A stretch of 64,000 nucleotides of DNA from Neoroseomonas marina (GTDB taxonomy: Bacteria > Pseudomonadota > Alphaproteobacteria > Acetobacterales > Acetobacteraceae), in NCBI RefSeq assembly GCF_012927745.1, contig NZ_JABBKX010000008.1, positions 124,001 through 188,000 of the forward strand. The letters run 5' to 3'. The notes under the pieces are model-generated. The model worked only from the letters and a program-made list of their open reading frames with translations. It did no database searches and was not told the origin of the DNA. The translations under genes were made by a program, and so were the position numbers. Numbering within the stretch: the first letter of the stretch is position 1; each line of letters starts with the position of its first letter. Positions 33,635 to 42,309 of the stretch are shown piece after piece.

Positions 33635-34630
33635 ATGCCCGACGACATCAGGTTGCATCGGCGGCATCTGCTGGCTGCGGGCGGCGCGGCGCTGGTGGGG
33701 CCTGTGCTTGCTCAGCCGGCGGAGTGGCGGCCGACCCAGCCGGTCCGGATCGTCGTCGCGGCGGCGCCGGGCGGCACGCTCGACATCCATGCGCGGGCGG
33801 CACAGCCGCTGCTCGCCCAGCGGCTCGGCCAGGCGGTGGTGGTGGAGAACCAGGGCGGCGCCGCAGGCCGCGTCGCGGCCATGCAGGTCGGGCGCGCCGC
33901 GCCGGACGGGCATACGCTGCTGGTGGGCTCGGGCGACGGCATCGTGCTGCAGGACATCCTGCTGAGCGCGCGCCAGGGCCGGGCGCGAGCGAACCTGCGC
34001 GCGGTGACGATGACGATCAGCGCGGCGCAACTGCTGGTGACGCACCCACGGTCGGGCCTGCGCAGCGTGCGGGACTACGTCGCGGCGCTGCGGACACGTG
34101 GCGAGCGGGTGACCCTCGCCGTCCCCGGCATCGGCGGCATCGCGCACATCATCAGCGAGATGGTGAACCGGCAGCTTGGCCTGAAGGTGACGCATGTGCC
34201 GTATCGCGGCGGCGGGCCGGCGATGCTCGACCTGCTGGCGGGGCAGGTGGATGCGATGATCATCACCCTGCCGGCGGTGACGACGCATGTAAGGGAAGGG
34301 CGGCTGGTGCCGCTCGCGGTCTCGACGCTCGCGCGCGATCCGGCGCTGCCGGATACGCCGTCCTTCGCCGAGAGCGTCGCGCCGGGCTTCGACGTGCCGA
34401 GCACCCAGGGCGTGCTGGTGCCGACGGGCACGCCCGATCCGGTCGTCGCCGCCCTGTACGCGGCATGGCGCGATGCGCTCGCCGACGCGGGCGTGAAGGC
34501 ACGGCTCGAGGCGCTGGGCTTCGTCATCCACGCCAGCAGCCCCGCCGAATTCGAGCGCAGCCTGGCGGACTCCGAAGCCCGCTTCGCCGAGGTCATCTCC
34601 GCCGCCGGCATCCGCTCGGAAGACGGCTGA
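33635..34630 (+). CDS. Bug/TctC family periplasmic substrate-binding protein (1)
   Basis: This 331-residue protein has an N-terminal export signal with two arginines (RRHLLAAGGAALVGPVLAQP; Tat-like or Sec), then the Bug fold: PVRIVVAAAPGGTLDIHARA, VVVENQGGAAGRVAAMQVG, VTHVPYRGGGPAMLDLLAGQ and PLAVSTLARDPALPDTPSFA. Bug proteins bind small carboxylates or their amides in the periplasm and normally serve tripartite tricarboxylate transporters. No TctA/TctB membrane subunit is nearby, so this is an orphan receptor. It is divergent from the GMC oxidoreductase gene. The ligand is unknown. Confidence 0.9.
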   Translation: MPDDIRLHRRHLLAAGGAALVGPVLAQPAEWRPTQPVRIVVAAAPGGTLDIHARAAQPLLAQRLGQAVVVENQGGAAGRVAAMQVGRAAPDGHTLLVGSGDGIVLQDILLSARQGRARANLRAVTMTISAAQLLVTHPRSGLRSVRDYVAALRTRGERVTLAVPGIGGIAHIISEMVNRQLGLKVTHVPYRGGGPAMLDLLAGQVDAMIITLPAVTTHVREGRLVPLAVSTLARDPALPDTPSFAESVAPGFDVPSTQGVLVPTGTPDPVVAALYAAWRDALADAGVKARLEALGFVIHASSPAEFERSLADSEARFAEVISAAGIRSEDG

Positions 34631-34639
34631 ACCCGCGCC

Positions 34640-35620
34640 TCAGGCGTGGTGACAGGCGACCTCGGTGCCATCCGGCTGCGCCGTCAGCACGGGGCGATCG
34701 CGCCGGCAGAGATCGCTCGCGCGCGGGCAGCGCGGGTGGAAGGCGCAGCCTTCGGGCGGGGAGAGCGGGGAAGGGAGTTCGCCCGCGATCGGGCGGAACG
34801 CGACGCTCGCCGCGTCCAGCCGCAGCTTCGGCACGCTGTCGAGCAGGGCCTGCGTGTAAGGATGCCGCGGCGCGGCGTAGATCCGCGCGGCCGCCCCGAT
34901 CTCCACGATCCGTCCCAGGTACATGATCGCGACGCGGTCCGAGACATGCCGCACGACGGACAGGTCGTGCGAGATGAACAGGCAGGTCAGCCCCAGCGCC
35001 GCGCGCAGGTCGAGGAAGAGGTTGAGGATCTGCGCCTGGATCGACACGTCGAGCGAGGCGACCGGTTCGTCGCAGACCAGGATTTCCGGCTGCATCGCGA
35101 GCGCGCGCGCGATCGCCACGCGCTGGCGCTGCCCGCCCGAGAACTGGTGCGGGAAGCGCGTCGCGACCGCGGGGTCGAGGCCGACCCGCGTGAGCCAGTC
35201 GGCCACGAAGGCCGGCGCGGCCGCGCGGGTGACGAGGCCATGCGCGATCGGCCCCTCGCTGATCGTATCCCCGATGCGCCGGCGCGGGTTGAGCGAGGCG
35301 AAGGGATCCTGGAACACCGTCTGGATGCGCGTCGTGGTCTTGTGCCCGCCGCGCATGACGGGTTGGCCGTCGACGCTGATCGCCCCGCCGCTCGGCGGCA
35401 GGATGCCGGCGACCATGCGCCCGAGCGTCGACTTTCCGCATCCGGATTCGCCCACCAGGCCGAGCGTCTCGCCCTTGCGGATGGCGAAGGAGACGTCGGA
35501 GACGGCACGCACCGTGCGCGTCTCGACGGTCGCGCCGAAGGCGGCGGCGATGCGGTCGCCGATGGTCAGCCGCGGATCGAAGCGGCGCGTCAGCGCGCGG
35601 GCTTCCACCAGCGCGGTCAT
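34640..35620 (-). CDS. Dipeptide/oligopeptide ABC transporter ATPase (DppF-like)
   Basis: This 326-residue ATPase has Walker A LGLVGESGCGKST, the QDPFASLNPRRRIGDTISE segment, signature FSGGQRQRVAIARAL and Walker B ILVCDEPVASLD. It has the C-terminal oligopeptide-transporter extension HPYTQALLDSVPK with the cysteine cluster FHPRCPRASDLCRRDRP that binds an iron-sulfur cluster in relatives. The start MTALVEARAL overlaps the preceding ATPase gene by 4 bases; an upstream frame would run into that gene. It is the last gene of the Dpp-type operon. Confidence 0.95.
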   Translation of the reverse strand: MTALVEARALTRRFDPRLTIGDRIAAAFGATVETRTVRAVSDVSFAIRKGETLGLVGESGCGKSTLGRMVAGILPPSGGAISVDGQPVMRGGHKTTTRIQTVFQDPFASLNPRRRIGDTISEGPIAHGLVTRAAAPAFVADWLTRVGLDPAVATRFPHQFSGGQRQRVAIARALAMQPEILVCDEPVASLDVSIQAQILNLFLDLRAALGLTCLFISHDLSVVRHVSDRVAIMYLGRIVEIGAAARIYAAPRHPYTQALLDSVPKLRLDAASVAFRPIAGELPSPLSPPEGCAFHPRCPRASDLCRRDRPVLTAQPDGTEVACHHA

Positions 35621-36591
35621 GCCGCCGCCTCCAGCGGATGGTGGCAGAGGAAGAGGCGGCCGTCGCTTTCCACGCGCGGCGGCGGCGGCGCGGCGCAGGC
35701 GGCATCCGCCCGCGGGCAGCGCGGCGCGAAGGGGCATCCCGGCGGCAGGGCGAGCAGCGAAGGTGCCGTGCCGGGGATCTGGCGCAGGCGTTGCCCCGGC
35801 TCGGCCATCGCCGGCAGGCTGTCGAGCAGGCCGCGCGTGTAGGGGTGGCGCGGGGCGCGCAGCACCTCGCCGACCGGCCCGCTTTCGACGATGCGGCCGG
35901 CGTACATGACCAGCACGCGGTCCGCGAGGGAGGAGACGGTTGCGAGGTCGTGGCTGATCCAGATCAGCGCCGTGCCGCTCTCGCGCGCCAACGCCTTCAT
36001 CTCGGCGAGGATCTGCGCCTGGATCGAGACGTCGAGGGCGGTGGTCGGCTCGTCCGCGACGATCAGTTCCGGCCCGTTCAGCAGCGCCATGGCGATGGCG
36101 ACGCGCTGGCGCATGCCGCCCGAGAACTCATGCGGGTAGTTGGACAGGCGCGAGGCGGCCTCGGGGATGCCGACGCGGGTGAGCATGGCGGCGGCGCGTT
36201 CGGCCGCCGCGCGGTCGGAAACCCACGCATGGGCCTGCAGCGCGAGGGCCATCTGCTGCCCGATGGTCAGCACCGGGTTGAGCGTCGCCTGCGGGTCCTG
36301 GAAGACCATGGCGATGCGGCGGCCGCGCAGGGCGCGCATCTCCTCGGGCGGCAGGCCGACCAGGTCGCGCCCGGCGAAGCAAATGGATCCGCCGACGATC
36401 CGCCCCGGTGGATCGACCAGGCCGATCAGCGAGAAGCCGGTGACCGACTTGCCCGACCCGCTTTCCCCCACGAGGCCGAGGATCTCCCCGGGCGCGAGGC
36501 TGAAGGACACGCCGTCCACCGCCTTCGCCACCCCGGCGCGGGTGAGGAAATGCGTGCGAAGGTCCGTGACCTCGAGCAACGGGGCCGTCAT
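35617..36591 (-). CDS. Dipeptide/oligopeptide ABC transporter ATPase (DppD-like)
   Basis: This 324-residue ATPase has Walker A LGLVGESGSGKS, VFQDPQATLNPVLTIGQQMA, signature FSGGMRQRVAIAMALL and Walker B LIVADEPTTALDVSIQAQIL. It also carries the C-terminal HPYTRGLLDSLPA and FAPRCPRADAACAAPPPP oligopeptide extension with its cysteines. It pairs with the following ATPase to drive the DppB/DppC channel. The gene begins 19 bases after the dppC-like stop. Confidence 0.95.
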   Translation of the reverse strand: MTAPLLEVTDLRTHFLTRAGVAKAVDGVSFSLAPGEILGLVGESGSGKSVTGFSLIGLVDPPGRIVGGSICFAGRDLVGLPPEEMRALRGRRIAMVFQDPQATLNPVLTIGQQMALALQAHAWVSDRAAAERAAAMLTRVGIPEAASRLSNYPHEFSGGMRQRVAIAMALLNGPELIVADEPTTALDVSIQAQILAEMKALARESGTALIWISHDLATVSSLADRVLVMYAGRIVESGPVGEVLRAPRHPYTRGLLDSLPAMAEPGQRLRQIPGTAPSLLALPPGCPFAPRCPRADAACAAPPPPRVESDGRLFLCHHPLEAAA

Positions 36592-36610
36592 CGCCCCCTC
36601 CGCGGAGCGC

Positions 36611-37471
36611 TCATCGCCGCAGCCTGGGGTTGGTCTGGTCGCGCAGCTGGTCGCCGACCAGGTTGATGCCGACGATGAGCACGATCAGCGCGAGGCCCGG
36701 ATAGACCGAGATCCAGTACCGCCCGCTCATCATGTACTGGAAGCCGTTGGCGATGAGCATGCCGAGCGAAGGCTCCGTCGGCGGCAGGCCGAGGCCGAGG
36801 AAGGAGAGCGTGGCCTCGAGCGAGATGGCGTTCGCCACCTGCACCGTCGCCACCACGATCAGCGGCGGCAGGACATTGGGCAGGATGTGACGGAAGACGA
36901 TGTGCAGCGTGCCGAGCGGCGTCGCCGCGGCAGCCTCGACATAGTCCTTGCGGCGCTCGGCACTCGCCGCGCCATAGGCCGTCCGCGCGAAATAGGCGTA
37001 TTGCGCGGCGACCAGCGCGATCACGAGCTGCGACTTGCCCTGGCCCAGTACCGCCACGAGCACCAGCGCCAGGAGGATCGCCGGGAAGGACAGCTGCAGG
37101 TCCACCACCCGCATGATGGCGGTCTCGATCCACCCGCCCGCCTGGGCGGCGAGGATGCCGAGCAGCGCGCCGATGGACAGCGCGACCAGCCCCGCCGCCA
37201 CGCCCATCTGCAGCGAGATGCGCAGCCCATAGAGGATCGCCGAGAACAGGTCGCGCCCCTGCGCGTCCGTGCCCAGCAGATGCGGATAGCCGTTCGATCC
37301 GACGAAACCCGGCGGCCGCCGGGCATCCATCAGGTTCAGCCCGGCGAGGTCATAGGGATCCTGCGGCGCGATCCAGGGCGCGGAGAGCGCCGCACTGACG
37401 ATGATCAGCACGATTAGTGCGGCGGCGAGCGCCACCTTGTTCTCGGCGTATTCGCGCCAGAAGGCGTTCAT
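36611..37471 (-). CDS. Peptide-type ABC transporter permease (DppC-like)
   Basis: This 286-residue inner-membrane permease has an N-terminal helix (VALAAALIVLIIVSAALSAP), the typical GTDAQGRDLFSAILYGLRIS (OppC N-terminal region), the EAA-loop region YVEAAAATPLGTLHIVFRHI and EATLSFLGLGLPPTEPSLGM. It overlaps dppB by 4 bases (ATGA). Substrates of this transporter class range from peptides to nickel, opines and sugars. Confidence 0.95.
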   Translation of the reverse strand: MNAFWREYAENKVALAAALIVLIIVSAALSAPWIAPQDPYDLAGLNLMDARRPPGFVGSNGYPHLLGTDAQGRDLFSAILYGLRISLQMGVAAGLVALSIGALLGILAAQAGGWIETAIMRVVDLQLSFPAILLALVLVAVLGQGKSQLVIALVAAQYAYFARTAYGAASAERRKDYVEAAAATPLGTLHIVFRHILPNVLPPLIVVATVQVANAISLEATLSFLGLGLPPTEPSLGMLIANGFQYMMSGRYWISVYPGLALIVLIVGINLVGDQLRDQTNPRLRR

Positions 37472-38445
37472 GCCGCCGCCCCGTGCCGGCGCAGCCGCGG
37501 GTCGAGCAGCGCGTAGGAGAGATCGACCACCAGGTTGATCGTCACGAACAGGAAGGCCACCAGCACCAGGTAGGCGACCATCACCGGCCGGTCGAGCGAG
37601 GTGATCGAATCGATGATCAGCTTGCCCACGCCGGGCCAGGAAAAGATCGTCTCGGTCACCACCGCGAAGGCCAGGGTCGATCCGAGTTCCAGCCCGAACA
37701 CCGTGACGATCGGGATGGAGATCAGCCGCAGCACGTGCCGGCGCAGGATGGTGCGGTCCTTCAGCCCGGCCGCGCGGGCGAACTTCACCGTGTCGGTCAG
37801 CATCGCCTCCCGCGTGCCGGCCCGCGACAGGCGGATCATCATCGCGAGCTTGAACAGGCTGAGGTTCAGCGCCGGCAGCAGCAGGAAGGACAGGCCCTCG
37901 AGCGTGAGAAAGGACCAGCCGATGCCGAAGACCTCGACGGTCGGCCCGCGATCTCCTGCTGGCAGCCAGTCGAGGTTCACCGCGAAGGTCAGGATGAGGA
38001 TCAGCCCGACCCAGAAGGTCGGCACCGAGAAGCCCAGCACCGAGACCGCCATGATCGCCCGCGCCACCGGGCTGTCCGGCCGGTAGCCCGCATAGACGCC
38101 GAGCGGCACCCCCACCAGCGTGCCGATCAGGACCGCGGCCAGTGCCAGTTCCAGCGTCGCCGGCAGGCGCGACAGGATCAGGTCCAGCACCGGCATGCCG
38201 AACACGAAGGAGGTGCCGAAATCCCCCCGCAGCAGACGGCCCAGGAAGGCCAGGTACTGCTGCCAGAGCGGCAGGTCGAGCCCGAGCCGGCGGATCGCCT
38301 CGGCCCGGATGTCCTGCGTCGCGTCGGGGGAGATCAGGACGTCGATCGGGTTGCCGATCGCGTAGACGCCGGCGAAGACCAGCGCCGACATCGCCACCAT
38401 GACGAGCGCGGCCTGGAGCAGGCGCTGGATGACGAAACCGAGCAT
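37468..38445 (-). CDS. Peptide-type ABC transporter permease (DppB-like)
   Basis: This 325-residue permease starts MLGFVIQRLLQAALVMVAMS, has the GLDLPLWQQYLAFLGRLLRG and DFGTSFVFGMPVLDLILSRL segments of the OppB family, the EAA loop region TVKFARAAGLKDRTILRRHV and ends with DPRLRRHGAAA. The start was set at MLGFVIQ because earlier codons encode a Cys- and Ser-rich stretch without family resemblance and enter the divergent promoter region. It is the first gene of the four-gene operon. Confidence 0.94.
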   Translation of the reverse strand: MLGFVIQRLLQAALVMVAMSALVFAGVYAIGNPIDVLISPDATQDIRAEAIRRLGLDLPLWQQYLAFLGRLLRGDFGTSFVFGMPVLDLILSRLPATLELALAAVLIGTLVGVPLGVYAGYRPDSPVARAIMAVSVLGFSVPTFWVGLILILTFAVNLDWLPAGDRGPTVEVFGIGWSFLTLEGLSFLLLPALNLSLFKLAMMIRLSRAGTREAMLTDTVKFARAAGLKDRTILRRHVLRLISIPIVTVFGLELGSTLAFAVVTETIFSWPGVGKLIIDSITSLDRPVMVAYLVLVAFLFVTINLVVDLSYALLDPRLRRHGAAA

Positions 38446-38528
38446 GCGCCGACTATCCGGCAGTTTACAGGCCGCGCAAGGCATTCCAGCATCCCCGGCG
38501 CAGGACGCTTCCCCCGGAGACCAAGAAC

Positions 38529-40121
38529 ATGACGAGCGCATTCCGACGCCTCGCCCTCGCTTCCGTCGCCGCGGCCGCGCTGGCGGCCGGCGCGGCTTCC
38601 GCCCAGACGCTCACCATGGGCGTCATCGCGGGCCCCGAGAGCATCGACCCGCATTTCACCGCCACGGGCACCCATTCTGAGGCGCTGAAGCACGTCTTCG
38701 ACACCCTGACCCATTCGGGCGACCAGCTGCAGATCGAACCGGGCCTCGCGGAATCCTGGACCATCGTGAACCCCACGACCTGGGAGTTCCGCCTGCGCCG
38801 CGGGGTGAAGTTCCACGACGGATCGGACATGACGGCCGAGGACGTCGCCGCGTCGATCCGCCGGATGCAGGTGCTGACGGGGCCCAACCCCACCAGCATC
38901 TATGTCCGCCGCGTGCGGGAGGTGCAGATCGTCGACCCGCACACGCTGCGCGTGGTGACCGACGGACCGGCGCCGACCCTGCCCAACGACTTCATCCGCC
39001 TGTTCGTCGTCTCCGCCCGCGCCACTGCCGGGCTGACGCCCGAGACCTCCAACGAGGCCTTCAACAGCGGTCGCGCCGCGATCGGGACCGGCCCCTACCG
39101 CTTCGGGTCCTGGACGCCGCGCGAGCAGTTCACGGTCGAACGCAACGACGGCTACTGGGGCGCCCGCCCGGCCTGGGCGCGGCATGTCCGGCGGGAGATC
39201 TCCAACCCCGCTGCGCGCGTGGCGCAGCTGCGCACCGGCCAGGTGGACATGATCGTCCGCGTGCCCGCCGCCGACGTGCCGACGCTCGAGCGCGAGCGGA
39301 CCCTGGCGGTCACCAAGGCCGAGACGGTCTATGTCTTCAACCTCGCCCTCGACCAGCGGGAGACGACGCCGCAGGTGACGGCGCGCGACGGCTCGCGCCT
39401 CGCGGCCAACCCCTATCGCGACCCGCGCGTGCGGGAGGCGATCGATCTCGCCATCGACCGCCGCGCGCTGGCGGAGATCGCGATGGAAGGCATGGGCACG
39501 GCGCAGAGCCAGATGGTCACGCCCAACATCTTCGGCTTCAACCCGGCGATCCAGATCCCGGCGCCGAACGTGGCCCGTGCCCGGCAGTTGCTCACCGAGG
39601 CCGGCTACCCGAACGGGTTCCGCATGGTGCTCAACTTCACCAACAACCGCCTGCCCGGCGACAACGGCGTCGGTACCTCCATGGCGCAGATGCTCGCGCG
39701 CATCGGCATCGAGGTGCAGGCCGCCGGCCAGCCCGCCGCCGTCATCTTTCCCGCCCGCGCACGCGGCGAGCTGTCCAACATCATGGCCGGCTGGGGCACG
39801 CTGACGGGCGAGGCGAACTACTACTACGCGGCGAACGCGCATTCGAACAACCGCGAGCTCCGCCTCGGCGCCTTCAACTGGAACGGCTATGCGAACCCCG
39901 AGGTCGACCGGCTGATCGAGGCGGCGAATGTCGAGCTCGATGACGCGAAGCGGCGCGAGTTGCTGCAGCAGGTCGGCGCGCTGTTCACCGCGGACCGCGT
40001 GGTGATCCCGATCGCCGCCGTGGGCTCGGCCTGGGCGACGCGCCGCGACCGCGCCACGCTGCGCGTCGGCCGCAGCGACGAGGAAACCTACGCCTGGGAC
40101 GTGGCGCCTGCCTCGCGATGA
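38529..40121 (+). CDS. Peptide-type ABC transporter solute-binding protein (SBP_bac_5)
   Basis: This 530-residue periplasmic protein has a clear Sec signal (residues 1-25, RRLALASVAAAALAAGAASA then Q). The fold landmarks are IDPHFTATGTHSEALKHVFD, LAESWTIVNPTTWEFRLRRG, VKFHDGSDMTAEDVAASIRR, GTGPYRFGSWTPREQFTVER and PYRDPRVREAIDLAIDRRAL. It is divergent from the dpp-like operon by 83 bases and is its obvious receptor. Its stop overlaps the start of a creatininase-family gene (ATGA), suggesting that the imported compound is then hydrolysed by that enzyme. Confidence 0.95.
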   Translation: MTSAFRRLALASVAAAALAAGAASAQTLTMGVIAGPESIDPHFTATGTHSEALKHVFDTLTHSGDQLQIEPGLAESWTIVNPTTWEFRLRRGVKFHDGSDMTAEDVAASIRRMQVLTGPNPTSIYVRRVREVQIVDPHTLRVVTDGPAPTLPNDFIRLFVVSARATAGLTPETSNEAFNSGRAAIGTGPYRFGSWTPREQFTVERNDGYWGARPAWARHVRREISNPAARVAQLRTGQVDMIVRVPAADVPTLERERTLAVTKAETVYVFNLALDQRETTPQVTARDGSRLAANPYRDPRVREAIDLAIDRRALAEIAMEGMGTAQSQMVTPNIFGFNPAIQIPAPNVARARQLLTEAGYPNGFRMVLNFTNNRLPGDNGVGTSMAQMLARIGIEVQAAGQPAAVIFPARARGELSNIMAGWGTLTGEANYYYAANAHSNNRELRLGAFNWNGYANPEVDRLIEAANVELDDAKRRELLQQVGALFTADRVVIPIAAVGSAWATRRDRATLRVGRSDEETYAWDVAPASR

Positions 40122-40819
40122 GGATCGCCGACTGCAACTGGGCCGATATCGAGGCCTACCTCACGCGCGACGACCGCTGCGTGCTGCCCTTCGGCAGCAC
40201 GGAGCAGCATGCGGGCCTGTCGCTTTGCGTCGATGCGATCCTCGCCGAACGTGTGGCGGTGGAGGCGGCGGAGCCGCTCGGCGTGCCGGTCTATCCGGCG
40301 ATGCCCTTCGGCCTCGCGCCGTACTTCGGCGCCTTCCCCGGCAGCGTCTCGCTGCGCGTCGAGACGCTGCTCGCCGTCGCGCGGGATCTCATCGCCTCGG
40401 CCGCGCGGTCGGGCTTCCGGCGCATCCTGATCGTCAACGGCCATGGCGGGAACGCGCCGGTGGGCGCGCTGGCGCAGGAGATCATGGCCGAGGATCCGCG
40501 CCTCTCGATCAGGTTCCACAACTGGTACAACGCGCCGCGCACCTGGGCGGCGGCGATGGCGGTCGACACCTCCGGCAGCCACGGCAACTGGATGGAGAAC
40601 TTCCCCTGGACGCGCCTCGCCCACGCGCCGGCGCCCGAGGGCACCAAGCCGCCGGTCGATATGGCGTTGATGAAGGCCGCGCCGCCGGCCCGCGTGCGGG
40701 AATTGCTGGGTGACGGCAGCTATGGCGGTGCCTGGCAGAAGCCCGACGCCGACATGGCGCGCATCTGGGCGGAAGGTGTGGCCGAGACGCGCGCCGCGCT
40801 GGAAGGTCCCTGGGGCTAA
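40118..40819 (+). CDS. Creatininase family metal-dependent amidohydrolase
   Basis: This 233-residue protein has the creatininase metal-site motifs PFGSTEQHAGLSLCVDAILA (Glu, His and Asp ligands) and RILIVNGHGGNAPVGALAQE, plus DTSGSHGNWMENFPWTRLAH with a further His and Glu. The family hydrolyses cyclic or linear amides such as creatinine, formamidopyrimidines or mycofactocin precursors. It overlaps the ABC receptor gene by 4 bases, so its substrate is likely what that transporter imports. A hairpin terminator follows. Confidence 0.9.
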   Translation: MRIADCNWADIEAYLTRDDRCVLPFGSTEQHAGLSLCVDAILAERVAVEAAEPLGVPVYPAMPFGLAPYFGAFPGSVSLRVETLLAVARDLIASAARSGFRRILIVNGHGGNAPVGALAQEIMAEDPRLSIRFHNWYNAPRTWAAAMAVDTSGSHGNWMENFPWTRLAHAPAPEGTKPPVDMALMKAAPPARVRELLGDGSYGGAWQKPDADMARIWAEGVAETRAALEGPWG

Positions 40820-40826
40820 CGCAGAT

Positions 40827-40854
40827 CCCGATCAGGCGGATGTGCCTGATCGGG
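40827..40854 (+). terminator. Hairpin terminator
   Basis: A perfect 11-base stem, CCCGATCAGGC with its complement, closes a 6-base loop 7 bases after the creatininase stop. There is no T run, so efficiency is uncertain. It also separates the converging GST gene. Confidence 0.7.
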
Positions 40855-40879
40855 TGACGATGTTCGTCAGAGCGAGGAC

Positions 40880-41476
40880 TCAGCCCGGCGGGACGGTCTT
40901 GGCCATCGGCGGCAGGGCCGCGACGCGGGCGTACCAGGCCTCGAGCTTCGGATGGCCCGGCCGCCAGGGCTCGTGCGAGTAGCGGAAGTCGAGGTAGCCG
41001 AGCGCGCAGGCCACCGCGATCTCCCCGATCGTGTCGAGGTTGCCGAGGCTGTCGGCCTCCGCCTCCAGCACGTCCAGCGCGCGCGTCACCTTGGCCTGCT
41101 GCTGGACGATGTAGGTCTTGCGGCCTTCGTCCTGCGGCAGCGCGACCTCGCGCCGGCGGGGCTGCGTCGCATCCAGGATGCCATCGCCGAGGGCGGCGAG
41201 CGTCAGCGCCTTCCAGCGCGCCGGGCCCGGCGGCGGGATCAGCTTCGGCGCATCGCCCACGCTGTCGAGGTATTCGCAGATCACCGGGCTGTCGTAGAGC
41301 ACCTGGCCTTCATCCGTGACGAAGGTCGGCACCTTCGACAGCGGGTTGATGGCGGCCAGCGCGGGGTCCGAGGTCGGGATCGTCCAGTAGTCGATCTTCC
41401 CGTCGATGCCGCGCTTGATCGCCGCGGCGTGGCACTTCCGGACATAGGGGCTGTTGGGCGAGTAGGCGAGCTTCAT
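40880..41476 (-). CDS. Glutathione S-transferase family protein
   Basis: This 198-residue protein has an N-terminal thioredoxin-like domain MKLAYSPNSPYVRKCHAAAI with the GSH-binding segments NPLSKVPTFVTDEGQVLYDS and SPVICEYLDSVG. An all-helical C-terminal domain ends near RPGHPKLEAWYARVAALPPM. The Ser-Pro-Tyr start of helix 1 points to a Ser- or Tyr-type bacterial GST. Its function, detoxification or dehalogenation, is not deducible. It is divergent from the dienelactone hydrolase gene. Confidence 0.92.
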   Translation of the reverse strand: MKLAYSPNSPYVRKCHAAAIKRGIDGKIDYWTIPTSDPALAAINPLSKVPTFVTDEGQVLYDSPVICEYLDSVGDAPKLIPPPGPARWKALTLAALGDGILDATQPRRREVALPQDEGRKTYIVQQQAKVTRALDVLEAEADSLGNLDTIGEIAVACALGYLDFRYSHEPWRPGHPKLEAWYARVAALPPMAKTVPPG

Positions 41477-41571
41477 GCTCGGGCGTCCTCCGTTGCAGTG
41501 GGCGGGATGTTCCTGCGGCCATCGCCATCCGTCCAGCCCGGGTCTAGCCTCGACGGAAGGAGGAACCGTCC

Positions 41572-42309
41572 ATGATCGAGACCACCGAGGACATTCCTAC
41601 CCGCGACGGGGCGATGGAGACCTTCATCGTCCGCCCGGAGCGCGACGGCCCGCATCCGGCCGTGCTGATGCTGATGGACGCGCCGGGCATCCGGGAGGAA
41701 CTGCACGACATGGCCCGGCGTCTTGCCACCGCGGGCTACTGCGTGCTGCTGCCCAACCTCTATTACCGCGCCGGCCGCGACACGAAGTTCGGCCCCGGCG
41801 TGATGACGCAGGGCGACCCCGAGCGCGACCGCATGCGCGCCATCCGCACGAAGATGACCATCCCGCCGGTGATGGAGGATGTCGCGGCGATGATCGCCTT
41901 CCTCGACCGTAGTGGCATCGCCTCGCCCGGCGCCATCGGCGTGCATGGCTATTGCATGAGCGGCCCCTACGCGCTGGCCGCCGCGGCGCGCTATCCGGGC
42001 CGCGTCGCCGCCGCGGCGTCCTTCTACGGCACCTGGATCGTGAGCGACGCCGAGGAGAGCCCGCACCTCACCCTGGGGAAGGGGCGCGCGGAGCTCTACA
42101 TCTCCTGCGCCGAGCATGACGAGCTCGCGCCGCTTCCCATGGTCGACGAGCTGCGCCGGCTGTTCGAGGCCTCGGGCGCGGCGGGCGAGCTCGAGGTTCA
42201 TCCCGCCGTCCACCACGGCTTCGCCTTCCCCTCGCGCTGGTGCTACGACAAGCCCGCCGCCGAGCGGCACTGGGAGCGGCTGATCGCGCTCTATCGCCGT
42301 CGGCTCTAA
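41572..42309 (+). CDS. Dienelactone hydrolase family protein
   Basis: This 245-residue alpha/beta hydrolase has the cysteine nucleophile in GVHGYCMSGPYALAAA, the acid in ISCAEHDELAP and the catalytic His in VHHGFAFPSRWCYDK, the Cys-Asp-His triad of dienelactone hydrolases. The early motif IPTRDGAMETFIVRPE is typical. True DLH completes chlorocatechol breakdown, but many homologues act on other esters, and no chlorocatechol genes are here. AAGGAGGAA precedes the ATG. Its stop overlaps the end of the converging metal ATPase by 3 bases. Confidence 0.92.
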   Translation: MIETTEDIPTRDGAMETFIVRPERDGPHPAVLMLMDAPGIREELHDMARRLATAGYCVLLPNLYYRAGRDTKFGPGVMTQGDPERDRMRAIRTKMTIPPVMEDVAAMIAFLDRSGIASPGAIGVHGYCMSGPYALAAAARYPGRVAAAASFYGTWIVSDAEESPHLTLGKGRAELYISCAEHDELAPLPMVDELRRLFEASGAAGELEVHPAVHHGFAFPSRWCYDKPAAERHWERLIALYRRRL

